A stretch of DNA of 64,000 nucleotides from Planctomycetota bacterium (GTDB lineage: Bacteria > Planctomycetota > UBA1135 > GCA-002686595), in assembly GCA_020638855.1 (NCBI GenBank), contig JACKHT010000001.1:310001-374000 (forward strand). Direction: 5' to 3'. Shown here piece by piece: positions 1-8,404 of the stretch (position 1 is the first letter of the stretch; each line of letters begins with the position of its first letter). The notes under the pieces were generated by a model that was not told the DNA's origin, ran no database searches, and saw only the letters and a list, made by a program, of their open reading frames with translations. A program made the translations under genes and the position numbers.

Positions 1-1186
1 CGACCTGATAAGGCACCCCGGACAGGCGCAACGAACTCTCGATCGCACGCTGCATGAAGTTCATGCGATAGAACACCGCGATGTCGGACCAGGCGATCCC
101 TTGGCGGTGTAGCCCTTTGCAGCGCAAAGCCAATTCGCGCGCCTCGTCCTCTTCGTCGCCGCATTGGATCAGTTGGATCGCTTCCCCGCGCTCGCCTTCG
201 GACCACAGGGCCTTGGCCTTGCGCTGCGCGTTGTGGTCGATCAATCCACTGGCCCCCTCCAAGATCGCGCCGGTCGAGCGGTAGTTTTGCTCGAGCCGCA
301 CCACCTGCGCGTTGGGGTAGTCTTGCTCAAAGTCCAGGATGTTGCTCACATCCGCGCCGCGCCAACCATAAATGCTCTGGTCGGGATCCCCACACACCGC
401 GAGGTTGCCGTAGTGACTCGCCAAGTGGCGCACAAGGCGGTACTGCACGCGATTGGTGTCCTGATACTCATCCACCATCACTTGGCGGAAGCGATAGGCG
501 TAGGCGTCGCGCACTCCCGGGTGAAGCTCGAACAGCTCCAAGGTGAGCAGCAGCAAGTCATCGAAGTCGAGCGCGTTGTTTTCGCGCATGCGCTCCTGGT
601 AGCGAGCTCCTACCCGCGCCAGGACTTCGTCGTCGATGCCTCCCTCCGGATCGATCGTCCAACCATCGCGATCAGGGTTGCGGTTCTTGTCCGCCGAAAT
701 CCAAGAGGCCAAGGCAGGCGGTCGGAAGCGCTTGGCATCGAAGCCCAACTCCTTGACCACGTTCTTGATCAACTGGCGTTTGTCCGCCGTATCGTAGATC
801 GTGAAGTTGCGGGTGTAGCCCGGCAGCACCTCGATGTCCCGGCGCAGGATGCGGGCGCACATAGCGTGGAAGGTGCTGACCCACATACCCGAAACGTCCC
901 CCAAGAGGCGCGCCACCCGTTCGCGCATTTCTTTGGCGGCTTTGTTGGTGAAGGTCAGCGCCAGAATTTCTTCGGGCCGTGTCCCGCAGTCCGTCACCAG
1001 ATGCGCGATCCGGGTGGTGATCACGCGGGTTTTGCCCGATCCTGGCCCCGCCAGGATCAAGAGCGGCCCTTGCACGTGCTCGCAGGCTTGCCGTTGCGGC
1101 GCATTGAGACCCGCCAACCAAGGCTCGCTTTGCGAAGCCGCTTGGGGTTGTCCCTCCGCCAGGGTACGCACGTCCATCCAGTCCAT
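1..1186 (-). CDS. uvrD: UvrD/PcrA-type DNA helicase, C-terminal part cut by window edge
   Basis: ATP-dependent superfamily 1 DNA helicase (UvrD/PcrA/Rep group) that unwinds nicked or gapped DNA in excision repair and fork rescue. About 395 N-terminal residues are present and the frame leaves the left edge without a stop. In order I see the Q motif LNAPQRQA (27-34), Walker A AGPGSGKT (46-53), TFTNKAAKEM, STFHAMCARI, DFDDLL, the DExx box VDEYQDTN, GDPDQSIYGWRGA and LEQNYRST. The ATG at 1186 is 7 nt downstream of a TAGAAT box, so the transcript is probably leaderless or nearly so. Family membership is certain; UvrD, PcrA and Rep cannot be told apart without the missing C-terminal half. Confidence 0.95.
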   Translation of the reverse strand, partial: MDWMDVRTLAEGQPQAASQSEPWLAGLNAPQRQACEHVQGPLLILAGPGSGKTRVITTRIAHLVTDCGTRPEEILALTFTNKAAKEMRERVARLLGDVSGMWVSTFHAMCARILRRDIEVLPGYTRNFTIYDTADKRQLIKNVVKELGFDAKRFRPPALASWISADKNRNPDRDGWTIDPEGGIDDEVLARVGARYQERMRENNALDFDDLLLLTLELFELHPGVRDAYAYRFRQVMVDEYQDTNRVQYRLVRHLASHYGNLAVCGDPDQSIYGWRGADVSNILDFEQDYPNAQVVRLEQNYRSTGAILEGASGLIDHNAQRKAKALWSEGERGEAIQLIQCGDEEDEARELALRCKGLHRQGIAWSDIAVFYRMNFMQRAIESSLRLSGVPYQV

Positions 1187-1193
1187 GGCCACG

Positions 1194-1199
1194 ATTCTA
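1194..1199 (-). promoter_or_regulatory. -10-like TAGAAT box of the helicase gene
   Basis: A TAGAAT hexamer on the minus strand ends 7 nt before the helicase ATG. If it works as a -10 element, the transcript begins at or within a base or two of the start codon. The -35 region is weak (TGCGAT-like). The same arrangement recurs at several other genes in this window. Confidence 0.5.
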
Positions 1200-1432
1200 C
1201 GACTTGGCCGCGCCCATCGCACCCGCTAGCCATATTCCCCAGCGAGGTCTCACGGGCTCCGTTGCAGCCCCACCCATCCATGGCGCTTGGCCGCACGGCA
1301 AGCAGCCCCTTGGAACGCTCGCCGCAGGCCGTTTCGGCTTCGGGTGGGCTCGCGTCCGCCCATCGTCCGGTCGCGTGCATTTCCGATCGAGGGCCCTAGG
1401 AGCGGGTTGGAGCCAGCGCTAACCTGGAATCC

Positions 1433-2080
1433 ATGGATGCTCCGACGCGCAAGCCAAGCCCGTTGGAGGCCAAGTGGGATGCACCCCACAGCGGCGCGCA
1501 CTACCAAAGCGACCGTTTCGCCAACGCCAGGCGCCGCGATCGCGACTTGCGGCTGATCGCGAAACTCTGGAAGCGCTTTGGCCCCGAGGCCCAGCCGCGC
1601 TGGCTGCTCGACATGCCTTGCGGAACGGGCCGCCTGCAACCGCTCTTGACCGAGCTTTCGCACTCGGTCGTTTCGATCGACGTGGCGGGCGCCATGTTGG
1701 GTGCCCACGCAGGTTCGCATCGGATCCGCGCGAGAGCGCTTGAGGCACCGCTGGCCCCGGGCAGCATGGACGCCGTCGTCTGCTGCCGGCTGTTCCATCA
1801 CTTGCGCGATGACTCCTTGCAAGGCCGACTGCTGGCAGAACTCCTGCGCGTCAGCCGCGGGCCGGTCTTCCTTTCGTTCTGGGATGCGGGCAGCTACCAC
1901 GCTTGGCGACGACGCGTCGGGCTGCGTAAGGTTCGCAACCAAGATGGTCGCCTCGCGATCCGCCGGCGCGACTTGGAACGGGCTATCGAAGCGGCTGGGG
2001 GCCGCCTTTTGGGTTACGCGCACTCCTGGCGTGGCATCAGCCAACAGGCTTTCGTGGCCTTTGAGTCGGCGTCCCGATGA
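1433..2080 (+). CDS. Class I SAM-dependent methyltransferase
   Basis: Predicted cytoplasmic S-adenosylmethionine-dependent methyltransferase of 215 residues, substrate unknown. Glycine-rich motif I is LLDMPCGTGR (58-67) and the motif II acidic residue lies in VVSIDVAGAML (D83). PLAPGSMDAVVCCRLFHHL (about 105-123) resembles the motif IV/post-motif IV region of UbiE/Methyltransf_11 enzymes. The stop overlaps the next start (ATGA at 2077-2080), so it is translationally coupled to a WaaP-like kinase, suggesting that both act on one envelope glycan or lipid; that link is inference. A TAACCT box (1420-1425) ends 7 nt before the ATG and there is no Shine-Dalgarno sequence. Confidence 0.8.
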   Translation: MDAPTRKPSPLEAKWDAPHSGAHYQSDRFANARRRDRDLRLIAKLWKRFGPEAQPRWLLDMPCGTGRLQPLLTELSHSVVSIDVAGAMLGAHAGSHRIRARALEAPLAPGSMDAVVCCRLFHHLRDDSLQGRLLAELLRVSRGPVFLSFWDAGSYHAWRRRVGLRKVRNQDGRLAIRRRDLERAIEAAGGRLLGYAHSWRGISQQAFVAFESASR

Positions 2081-2910
2081 CTTCGCCCGCGATCCAACGC
2101 ACCCAAGTCGGCCCCTGGCGCATCTGGCACCAGCCTGACCTCGACCCGCACGGCCTGCTGGAGGTCCTCCAGCCTGGCGATCCGGAACACTGGCGCTTGG
2201 CCAGCGAGTGTCGGCTGGGCGAGCGCGAGGTGTATGCCAAGGCGAGCCCACTGCGCGGCAAGGCGGGCCTGCGCTACGGGCTACGCCAAAGCTTGTTGGG
2301 AACTCCCCCACCCAGACTGCGCGAATTCCAAAACTTGGTGTGGTTGCGTCGGCACCTATTCCTCGCTCCGCAACCGTTGGCCTGCGGGCTGTGGCGCCAA
2401 GCGGGGCGCATCCGGAGCCAATGGCTGGTCACCGAGCGCTGGACGGATTGGGTGGCCTGGGACGAGGTCTGGGCCGCGAGTTCGCCCTCGGTTCGCGCGG
2501 CGCGGGTCATCCAAGCAGCCGAAGAAGTCGCGCGCATGCATGCCTTGAACTTTGTGCACCACGACCTCTTTCCGCGCAACGCGTTGGTGCCCAGGGGCGA
2601 GGATTTGGAGGGAGTCGCGTGGTTGGATGCCTGGGCCGGTGGGCCGGGGCTCGGCTGGCGCGGCCCGAGTTACGACTTGGCCTGTTGGGCAGTGGACTGG
2701 CCGACTGGCTGGAGTACGGCAGAGCAGGTTTCGTTCCTCGAAACCTACCGCGCGGGACGGGAAGCCCAAGGCCGCCCGATCCAGAACTTTGCACGGTTCT
2801 TGGATCGCATGCAGCGCGAGCGCCGTGCGCGTGCGCTGCGCGAGCGCCGAAGAAGCGATGCTCGGGCTCAGGTGGAGATCGACTGGAATCCCCCCGCGCT
2901 GGGGCGCTAG
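2077..2910 (+). CDS. Lipopolysaccharide kinase (Kdo/WaaP)-like protein
   Basis: Small protein-kinase-fold protein (277 aa) of the Kdo/WaaP kind, which phosphorylates sugars of the LPS core in other Gram-negatives. The catalytic loop is HHDLFPRN (161-168), fitting the HxDxxxxN pattern. A candidate ATP-binding lysine lies in YAKAS (55) and a metal-binding aspartate in WLDAWAGG (D184), where DFG would be in ordinary kinases. There is no signal peptide or membrane segment, consistent with action at the inner face of the membrane. It overlaps the upstream methyltransferase by ATGA and converges on the FecR-like gene with a 4-bp tail overlap. The substrate is not deducible; a small-molecule or glycan kinase of the same fold is possible. 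Confidence 0.72.
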   Translation: MTSPAIQRTQVGPWRIWHQPDLDPHGLLEVLQPGDPEHWRLASECRLGEREVYAKASPLRGKAGLRYGLRQSLLGTPPPRLREFQNLVWLRRHLFLAPQPLACGLWRQAGRIRSQWLVTERWTDWVAWDEVWAASSPSVRAARVIQAAEEVARMHALNFVHHDLFPRNALVPRGEDLEGVAWLDAWAGGPGLGWRGPSYDLACWAVDWPTGWSTAEQVSFLETYRAGREAQGRPIQNFARFLDRMQRERRARALRERRRSDARAQVEIDWNPPALGR

Positions 2911-3965
2911 GGCCGCCAAGCGGTGGGCGGGTCGGCTTCGATCAATGCATCCATGCAGATCCGATGGGGCCCGGGAATCTCCTGGGGATGCACCGGCGTG
3001 GGCCCTTCGAACACAAAGACCGAGTCCCCCGCAGGCGTGCGTAGCACTTCGCCCGCGTGGTGCTTGACCTCCACCACGCCCTCGGCACAGCAGACGCAAG
3101 TCCCACCGGGGTACCCGCCGCTGGGCAGGTAGCGATCCACGGCAAACACGGTTCCCGTCACGCGCACCTCCACTTCGGGGGTACGGAAAGCCATGCCTCG
3201 CCCTAGGGCGTGGAAGTCCGGGCCGGTTTGGATCGAGCATCCACCCTCGTCCCCGAGCATGGCGAGCTGCAGGGGCCCCGGAACATCCTGGGCCGGCATA
3301 CCACCCACCTCCAACTGGCTTGCTGGACCCAAGGCGACCTGGAACAGCCGTCCGTAGGCCAGGCGCACGCTTTGGTCAGGAGGAGCGGTCAGGACTTGAG
3401 CCTGCGCGAGTTCGCGCGCATCACCGCCCCATGGCTTGCCGTCCACGCGGAGACCAGGGGCCGGATCGATCACGGTCCACTGGGCCAGAGCCTGGGCCGG
3501 GGACTGGCCTTGGTTGGCGCGGAACCCCCAATACAAGAGCACGAGTCCGGCGGCCGCCAGGACCGGCCCCCAAAGCTTCCAGGGTGACCGCCGAGCCTCC
3601 GCGAGGCTTTTGGGCCGGGCGTTGGAGCGCGAACGGGCAGGGCGCAGGTTTCGCCTCCGCGCCTCTCTTGCGTCGGGGACTTGCGGCTGCGCTTCGGGTT
3701 CCACGAAGCCCGCTTTCCACTGCGCACGCAGGGCCGCCGGGGGGTCGGGTGCTTCCCATGCGAGCAACGCCTTGCCCAACGTGTTCGGTGCTCCCGACGT
3801 GTCCGACGCCGGCTTCGATCCGAGGAAATCTGCGCGCAGGGCAGCGCGTGCTTCCGAACTCAGCTCGGGAGCTTGCCATTGCCGCAGCAGCTGGGCCAGG
3901 TCGGGATGTGCATCGGCCCCTTCCGGACCGATGCCAAAACCGAAGGGATGTTCCGTGCGTCCCAT
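2907..3965 (-). CDS. FecR-like membrane protein, putative anti-sigma factor
   Basis: Likely membrane-anchored regulator of the ECF sigma factor encoded just upstream. Of 352 residues, about 130 N-terminal ones are cytoplasmic and polar, one transmembrane segment lies at about 131-148 (LWGPVLAAAGLVLLYWGF), and the rest is extracytoplasmic. The periplasmic part carries a FecR signature, AFRTPEVEVRVTGTVFAVD (259-277), followed by GTCVCCAEGVVEV (288-300), whose three clustered cysteines are unusual for the family. The sigma gene stop and this start share a base (TGATG at 3963-3967), typical of coupled sigma/anti-sigma pairs. No TonB receptor lies nearby, so iron-citrate-type surface signalling is not implied. 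Confidence 0.75.
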   Translation of the reverse strand: MGRTEHPFGFGIGPEGADAHPDLAQLLRQWQAPELSSEARAALRADFLGSKPASDTSGAPNTLGKALLAWEAPDPPAALRAQWKAGFVEPEAQPQVPDAREARRRNLRPARSRSNARPKSLAEARRSPWKLWGPVLAAAGLVLLYWGFRANQGQSPAQALAQWTVIDPAPGLRVDGKPWGGDARELAQAQVLTAPPDQSVRLAYGRLFQVALGPASQLEVGGMPAQDVPGPLQLAMLGDEGGCSIQTGPDFHALGRGMAFRTPEVEVRVTGTVFAVDRYLPSGGYPGGTCVCCAEGVVEVKHHAGEVLRTPAGDSVFVFEGPTPVHPQEIPGPHRICMDALIEADPPTAWRP

Positions 3966-4576
3966 CAGCGCACCTTGCCTTCGCGCAGGAATCCATCTCC
4001 CTGGGGATCCAGGTGGGCCAACTGTTCGCGCAAAGCGTCCAAGGCGCGCGAAAACCGTTTGCGCACGGCGACTTCGCTGCGCTCCGCCAGCTCGGCGATT
4101 TCGCCAAAGGAGAGCCCTTGGTAGAAGCGCAAGACGAAGGTCGTGCGCAGGGTCTCGGGCAATTCCGCGATGGCCGCCTGGACTTGTTCGCTGACTTCGT
4201 GGGTTTGCAGGCCATGATCCGGCCCGGGTGCACTCGACTCCAGGCGGTCACGACCCACCGAGTCTTCCCAATCCTCCCGGCGGGTTTGCTCCTGGTGCTC
4301 GCGCGAACGCCAGTGATCGCGCACCAGGTTCGTGGCGATGGTGTAGACCCACGGCCGGAGCGGGCGCTCTGGGTCGTAGCGATCGAGCGAACGTTGCACT
4401 TGCAAGAACGTGTCTTGGGTCAAATCCTCGGCCAGCTGGGCTTGGCCCACCATGCGCCATAAGTAGCGGTACAGGGGCCCCACATAAGCCTCAAAAAAAG
4501 CTCCCATGGCAGCGGGGTCCCGGTCCCGAAGGGCGGTGCGCTGGTCGAGCGTCAGGGTCATGCCCGGTTCGGTCAT
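3965..4576 (-). CDS. ECF-type RNA polymerase sigma factor
   Basis: Alternative sigma factor of about 203 residues. Region 2 spans roughly LYRYLWRMVGQAQLAEDLTQ to RPWVYTIATNLVRDHWR; region 4 spans LPETLRTTFVLRFYQGLSF to EVAVRKRFSRALDALREQL, containing the helix-turn-helix for the -35 element. I chose the ATG at 4576 because AGGA lies 4 nt upstream; an in-frame ATG at 4657 would add 27 residues that look non-domain. It is coupled to the FecR-like gene and divergent from a secreted DUF3352-like gene across 252 nt holding two inverted repeats, so that gene is a reasonable candidate target. The ECF subgroup cannot be assigned by eye. Confidence 0.9.
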   Translation of the reverse strand: MTEPGMTLTLDQRTALRDRDPAAMGAFFEAYVGPLYRYLWRMVGQAQLAEDLTQDTFLQVQRSLDRYDPERPLRPWVYTIATNLVRDHWRSREHQEQTRREDWEDSVGRDRLESSAPGPDHGLQTHEVSEQVQAAIAELPETLRTTFVLRFYQGLSFGEIAELAERSEVAVRKRFSRALDALREQLAHLDPQGDGFLREGKVR

Positions 4577-4681
4577 GGCATCCTGCTCGGAGCGAAATTG
4601 CGGATTCAATGTGAGGATGCCTTTGGATTCGTACGGCGGGACGGTTTGTGACCCCAACCAACAACTTTAGGACATATCCCC

Positions 4682-4701
4682 CTGGCGGACAAACCCGCCA
4701 G
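4682..4701. repeat. Inverted repeat CTGGCGG-N6-CCGCCAG
   Basis: Perfect 7-bp arms (4682-4688 and 4695-4701) around a 6-nt loop, in the divergent region between the ECF sigma gene and the secreted DUF3352-like gene. It lies upstream of both genes, so an operator or leader hairpin is more likely than a terminator. No run of U follows on either strand. Confidence 0.5.
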
Positions 4702-4757
4702 CGCGGGGATCTCGCGTCCAGCGCCCCCCCGCGGGGGGTCAAAAAAAACGTCTCTAG

Positions 4758-4772
4758 GGACAGAATCTGTCC
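4758..4772. promoter_or_regulatory. Perfect palindrome GGACAG-AAT-CTGTCC, candidate operator
   Basis: A 15-bp dyad with 6-bp perfect arms and a 3-bp centre, 57 nt upstream of the 4829 gene and about 180 nt upstream of the sigma gene. Its length and symmetry suit a dimeric regulator. No helix-turn-helix repressor is encoded next to it, so the binding protein is unknown. Confidence 0.4.
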
Positions 4773-4828
4773 GCCAGCTCCCCGTATGGCTATCCTCCTG
4801 CCCCCATTCCCCTTTCGCCCACCAAGCC

Positions 4829-6559
4829 ATGAGCCTTCTCACCGCCCTTCTCGCCCTTTCCCCGGCGACCGTACCCGTCCCTCCCCCGGCCTCCCAAGAC
4901 GTGCTTTCGATCTTCCTCGATCGCACCGATACGCTGCTCAAGCATCCCAAGGATCAAGGTATGCGGCGGGTGGTCGACATGCTCGGACTGCGCTTGTTGG
5001 AACTCCCCGGCGAGATCCCGGACATGCGAGAGATCCCGCCCGGGGTGCTCCCAATGGTCTACGAGATGCTGGGATCCGCCAAGACGCTGCGCATCCTCGA
5101 CGCCCGCGAGACTTCGCCGATGATCCCGGTCAGCTTCCAGCTGAGCTTGCAACCGGCCAATCCCGAGCGAGCCACCGAATGGATGAACAGCTTGGAAGGC
5201 ATGATGCGTTCCGCTGGCGCCCCGCTCGGTGTGCGTGACGCCGAAGGCTGGGTGCCCGTGGAAGGCGGGCCGATGCCGGTCCGCTTGGGTGCCTCGCAAG
5301 GCGCGCTGATGCTCGAGGCCGGCGACGGTGCTGCGGGTCCCATGGATCTGGCTGGGGTGGAATTGCCTGGCGGGATCTCCCCCCACTTTGCGATGCAAAT
5401 GAACGTGGGGACCGTTTTGGAAATGGTCATGCCGTTTGTCCAGATGGGGAACCCCGAGGCGGCGGAGGTGCTCATGGAAGTGGCATCGGCCACCGGTTTG
5501 GAAGAGTTTTCGATGTCGATGGCCTGCGGAAGCGATTCGCAAAAGGGCTACATGATTGCCCGCTTGCCCGGCTGGGGCGCCATGATGCGCTCCAAGGGTG
5601 CGCTGCCCGTAGAGGGCATCACCGCCGAGGATTTGGCGCTGTTGCCGGCGAATTGCACCATGGCCAACATCCAATCGGTCGATGTGCATGCCCTATTCGA
5701 CATGATGCTCGGGATCGCCGAGCCGTACTTGGCCCAGGCCGGCTTCGATCGCCCGCTGGAGCGCATCGAGGAAATGGTCGGGGTGCACCTGGAGCGTGAC
5801 CTCTTGGATCACTTGGGAACCCACATGGGATCCTACCTGTCGGACTCGACCGGCGGTGGCGGCTTGTTCTCGACGGTGATGTTCATCGAGGTCAAGGACC
5901 CGGTCAAACTCAGCGAAGGCCTCGAGCGGGTTTCGGCGCTGTTCAACGGCGCTTTGGCCGGCCAGGTCAACGGCTACGTGCAGATGCGCACCATCGAGCG
6001 CGATGGCATGGCTTGCCGCACGCTGACCTTCCCAGGGCTTCCGATTCCCTTCGAACCCACCATGGTGATGGGCAAGAACAATCTGTTCGTGGGCTTGACC
6101 CCGCAAGCCGCCGTGGCCGCCGCGCTCCAAGAGGGTGGCAGCCAGCCGAGCCTGATGACCAACAACGATTTCCTGGGCGGCTTCGATGGCAACTTCTCGA
6201 ACCTCTACGGGGTCAGCTACTTTGCTCCCCAGGCATTCTTGCGCGAAGGCTACGGCATGACGACCTTGATGTGCTCGGCGCTTTCCAACGGCGTCCGTTC
6301 GCGCATGGATGCGACCCGCGATGCCGGTTTGGTGCTGCCCACCTTCGGCGAACTCACCCAAGGCGTGCGCGCTACGGTCGGCACGACTCGCCTGGAAGCC
6401 AATGGGGACATGGTCACCAAGGTCGAAAGCGACCCTTCGATGATGGTCGGGTTGACCCGCGCCATGGGCTACGTCACCAGCAACCCGACGATGCTGATGG
6501 CAATTTTGCCCGTCTTTATGGCCAACCAGAACCGCGGCATGGTGGAGAGCAGCTTTTGA
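4829..6559 (+). CDS. Secreted DUF3352-like protein of unknown function
   Basis: A 576-residue protein with a short hydrophobic N-terminus (about 2-14) that could be a signal peptide. The body is rich in Met and Gly and resembles the DUF3352 kind of extracytoplasmic protein. The segment ALLPANCTMANIQSVDVHAL, then EPYL and LLDHLGTHMGSYL, lines up with ADCVLFAYMHGPVTDLL, EPAM and LLDALGSSLRNRL in the 688-aa protein at 52292-54358, so I read the two as distant paralogues. No catalytic motif is visible. It diverges from the ECF sigma/FecR pair and may be a member of that regulon. No Shine-Dalgarno sequence precedes the ATG. The family link is by eye only. Confidence 0.6.
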   Translation: MSLLTALLALSPATVPVPPPASQDVLSIFLDRTDTLLKHPKDQGMRRVVDMLGLRLLELPGEIPDMREIPPGVLPMVYEMLGSAKTLRILDARETSPMIPVSFQLSLQPANPERATEWMNSLEGMMRSAGAPLGVRDAEGWVPVEGGPMPVRLGASQGALMLEAGDGAAGPMDLAGVELPGGISPHFAMQMNVGTVLEMVMPFVQMGNPEAAEVLMEVASATGLEEFSMSMACGSDSQKGYMIARLPGWGAMMRSKGALPVEGITAEDLALLPANCTMANIQSVDVHALFDMMLGIAEPYLAQAGFDRPLERIEEMVGVHLERDLLDHLGTHMGSYLSDSTGGGGLFSTVMFIEVKDPVKLSEGLERVSALFNGALAGQVNGYVQMRTIERDGMACRTLTFPGLPIPFEPTMVMGKNNLFVGLTPQAAVAAALQEGGSQPSLMTNNDFLGGFDGNFSNLYGVSYFAPQAFLREGYGMTTLMCSALSNGVRSRMDATRDAGLVLPTFGELTQGVRATVGTTRLEANGDMVTKVESDPSMMVGLTRAMGYVTSNPTMLMAILPVFMANQNRGMVESSF

Positions 6560-6961
6560 TCTTCGCTAGCTAAGGCCTTGCTAGCCCCTCGGGGCTGGCC
6601 TAGGGTCGTCCACGGCTGAGACCCCCTGGGGCTCGACGAGGCACCGTTCCGAGACGGGCCAAGTCGGGCCCCAGCCTTTGCTCCCTGGGGAGGGTACACT
6701 TGCCCGGTCTCCCCCAAGGAGGCTCCGAGTGTCCCAATTGGAAACGGCTCGCCCCATGCACCCACTGCGTTCCACACCTTGGTCGCCTCGAGCAGGTGCC
6801 TTGCCCTTCGCGCAACGGCCACCTCGGAGCGCATTCCAACGGCTCCGGATGGGATGGCCCCTCCACGCTTCCAAGCCGCCCACCCATTGGGCCCCCTGAC
6901 CCCAAAAGCTCCTCTGGTTCCTACGGGCCTCCCCAACGCCCCTGGCAACTGCCCCCACACC
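6560..6961. other. 402-nt intergenic region
   Basis: Between the secreted protein gene and the outer-membrane protein gene. I see one hairpin just after the upstream stop (6580-6599) and no convincing small gene, tRNA or promoter box. Frames that continue upstream of 6962 have shadow-like composition and the signal peptide at 6962 marks the real start. Confidence 0.5.
6580..6599 (+). terminator. Hairpin after the DUF3352-like gene
   Basis: GCTAGCCC (6580-6587) pairs with GGGCTGGC (6592-6599) across a 4-nt loop, with one U-G wobble. It starts 21 nt after the stop codon. No U tract follows, so termination efficiency is uncertain. Confidence 0.4.
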
Positions 6962-8245
6962 ATGAAACTGTTCCCCCTGCTGCTCCTCGCTTTGGCGTCC
7001 AACGCCATGCTGCAAGAGTCCGACACCCAAGCCACGCCCAAGCCTGTCCAAGACCCAGCGGAACAGACGACGGCCGTAGCCCAAGAACCGGTCACCGAGC
7101 CTGCCCCACTGGAGGTCACGACTCCGCCAGCAGAGCCCAAAGACGTACAGGATATCGACCCGGGGACCTTTGCTTCGGATCCTTTGGTGGTGGACGACGA
7201 GCCCCCCCAAGCAGGATCCGCGCCGACGCCCCCCGCTCCCATCCTCGCAACCCCCCTGCTCGACCCCGCCGAATCGGGCAGTTTCGCCATCGGAGAACCC
7301 CTTCCCCAAGCCGAGGTCGAGCTCCGCGGATCTTCGCACGCCCCCATCGGCGTCCCGCTGACGCAGCAGGTGGCAACGGGCGAGTTCGGCTTGGTCCTGC
7401 GCGCCGTGCGCAACCAGTACGACGGCATGCGCGATGGTCGCGACGACCTTTCCTCGGCGCAAATCTTCGGACTGGGCTACACCGTCGCGCCGACCAAGCG
7501 CACCGACGACTGGGTCGAACTCGAAGCGTACTACGGACTCAATGAGCGCTGGGACTTGTACCTGGTGCTGCCCTACGCAGGCCACGAACTCGACTACGAC
7601 CAGAGCCTCGGGGGCACGGGCAACGTCGAGACAACTGGCCTCGGCGACTTGCAATTGGGCGGTATCTTCCGCTCCTACGACGTGGATGGAACCCGGGTGA
7701 GCTACTTGGCCGGAGTCAGCATCCCGACCGGCAGCATCGACCAGCGGGACACCTATGCAGGCGTCGGGAACGCCAAACTGCCCTACGACTTGCAACTCGG
7801 CTCGGGAACCCTAGACCTGCTCCCCGGAGTCTTGATCGAAAGCCGTTGGAACCGAGTTTTGGTCGGAGCCCGTGCTAGCGGCCGGATCCACCTGCAATCG
7901 GAGAACGACGAAGACTGGTTCCGCTCCAACTCGATGCGGCTCGACGTGTGGGCAGGAGCCCGTTTGCTGGGCGACCTCACGGGGACCGTGCGCGTGCAGG
8001 GCGACTGGTGGGGCGACTTCCACGGCGCCGATCCGGACCTCGACCCGGCCCGCAACCCGGGTGAGGATGCCCTGCGCCAGGGTGGCGACCGGGTGAACGT
8101 CTACGGGGGCTTGAGCTACGAATGGAGCGAGAAGCACACCAACCGCTTGGAGCTGGAAGTGGGCGCTCCCGTGGAAGAGTGGCTGGACGGGCCGCAACTA
8201 TCCCAGGAGCTCAGCTTGCTCGTCGGTTGGCGAGTGAACTTCTAA
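6962..8245 (+). CDS. Putative outer-membrane beta-barrel protein (transporter-like)
   Basis: A 427-residue exported protein. MKLFPLLLLALASNAM gives a clear signal peptide and fixes the start at 6962. A Pro/Glu/Thr-rich low-complexity stretch of about 100 residues follows. From about residue 140 there are alternating amphipathic strands (WVELEAYYGLNERWDLYLVL, RVSYLAGVSIPTGSI, GVLIESRWNRVLVGARASG) and the protein ends LLVGWRVNF with a terminal Phe, as in outer-membrane barrels. The pattern resembles the Phenol_MetA_deg/transporter family. The spacer before the barrel may cross the periplasm or interact with the cell wall. The substrate is unknown. Confidence 0.7.
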   Translation: MKLFPLLLLALASNAMLQESDTQATPKPVQDPAEQTTAVAQEPVTEPAPLEVTTPPAEPKDVQDIDPGTFASDPLVVDDEPPQAGSAPTPPAPILATPLLDPAESGSFAIGEPLPQAEVELRGSSHAPIGVPLTQQVATGEFGLVLRAVRNQYDGMRDGRDDLSSAQIFGLGYTVAPTKRTDDWVELEAYYGLNERWDLYLVLPYAGHELDYDQSLGGTGNVETTGLGDLQLGGIFRSYDVDGTRVSYLAGVSIPTGSIDQRDTYAGVGNAKLPYDLQLGSGTLDLLPGVLIESRWNRVLVGARASGRIHLQSENDEDWFRSNSMRLDVWAGARLLGDLTGTVRVQGDWWGDFHGADPDLDPARNPGEDALRQGGDRVNVYGGLSYEWSEKHTNRLELEVGAPVEEWLDGPQLSQELSLLVGWRVNF

Positions 8246-8267
8246 CGCCCAAGTGCGCTTCCCCATG

Positions 8268-8304
8268 AACGGGGCAGCTAGGCTAGCCGCCTGGCTGCCC
8301 CGTT
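8268..8304 (+). terminator. Strong hairpin terminator after the barrel gene
   Basis: AACGGGGCAGC (8268-8278) pairs perfectly with GCTGCCCCGTT (8294-8304); inside the loop AGGC/GCCT can extend the stem. It begins 22 nt after the stop codon and is followed by a short T tract. Likely an intrinsic terminator separating the barrel gene from pyrE. Confidence 0.65.
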
Positions 8305-8404
8305 TGCGTGGAGGCGGCCACTCAAGAAGCCCCGCGTCGGGCAAAAACTGGTACCGGGAACCATCCCCAGTTCGCTAGCCTTGGGCGAAAACCGTTCCTC
8401 TCCC

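Noticed and set aside
164..1399. Long plus-strand open frame opposite the helicase gene
   Set aside because: It is antisense to clear UvrD motifs. Its composition is the mirror pattern expected of GC-rich codons.
4730..4750. CCCCCC-GC-GGGGGG-like dyad followed by a run of A, considered as a terminator
   Set aside because: A terminator needs U after the hairpin; here the A run follows on the plus strand, and on the minus strand the U run comes before the hairpin. It also lies upstream of both genes.
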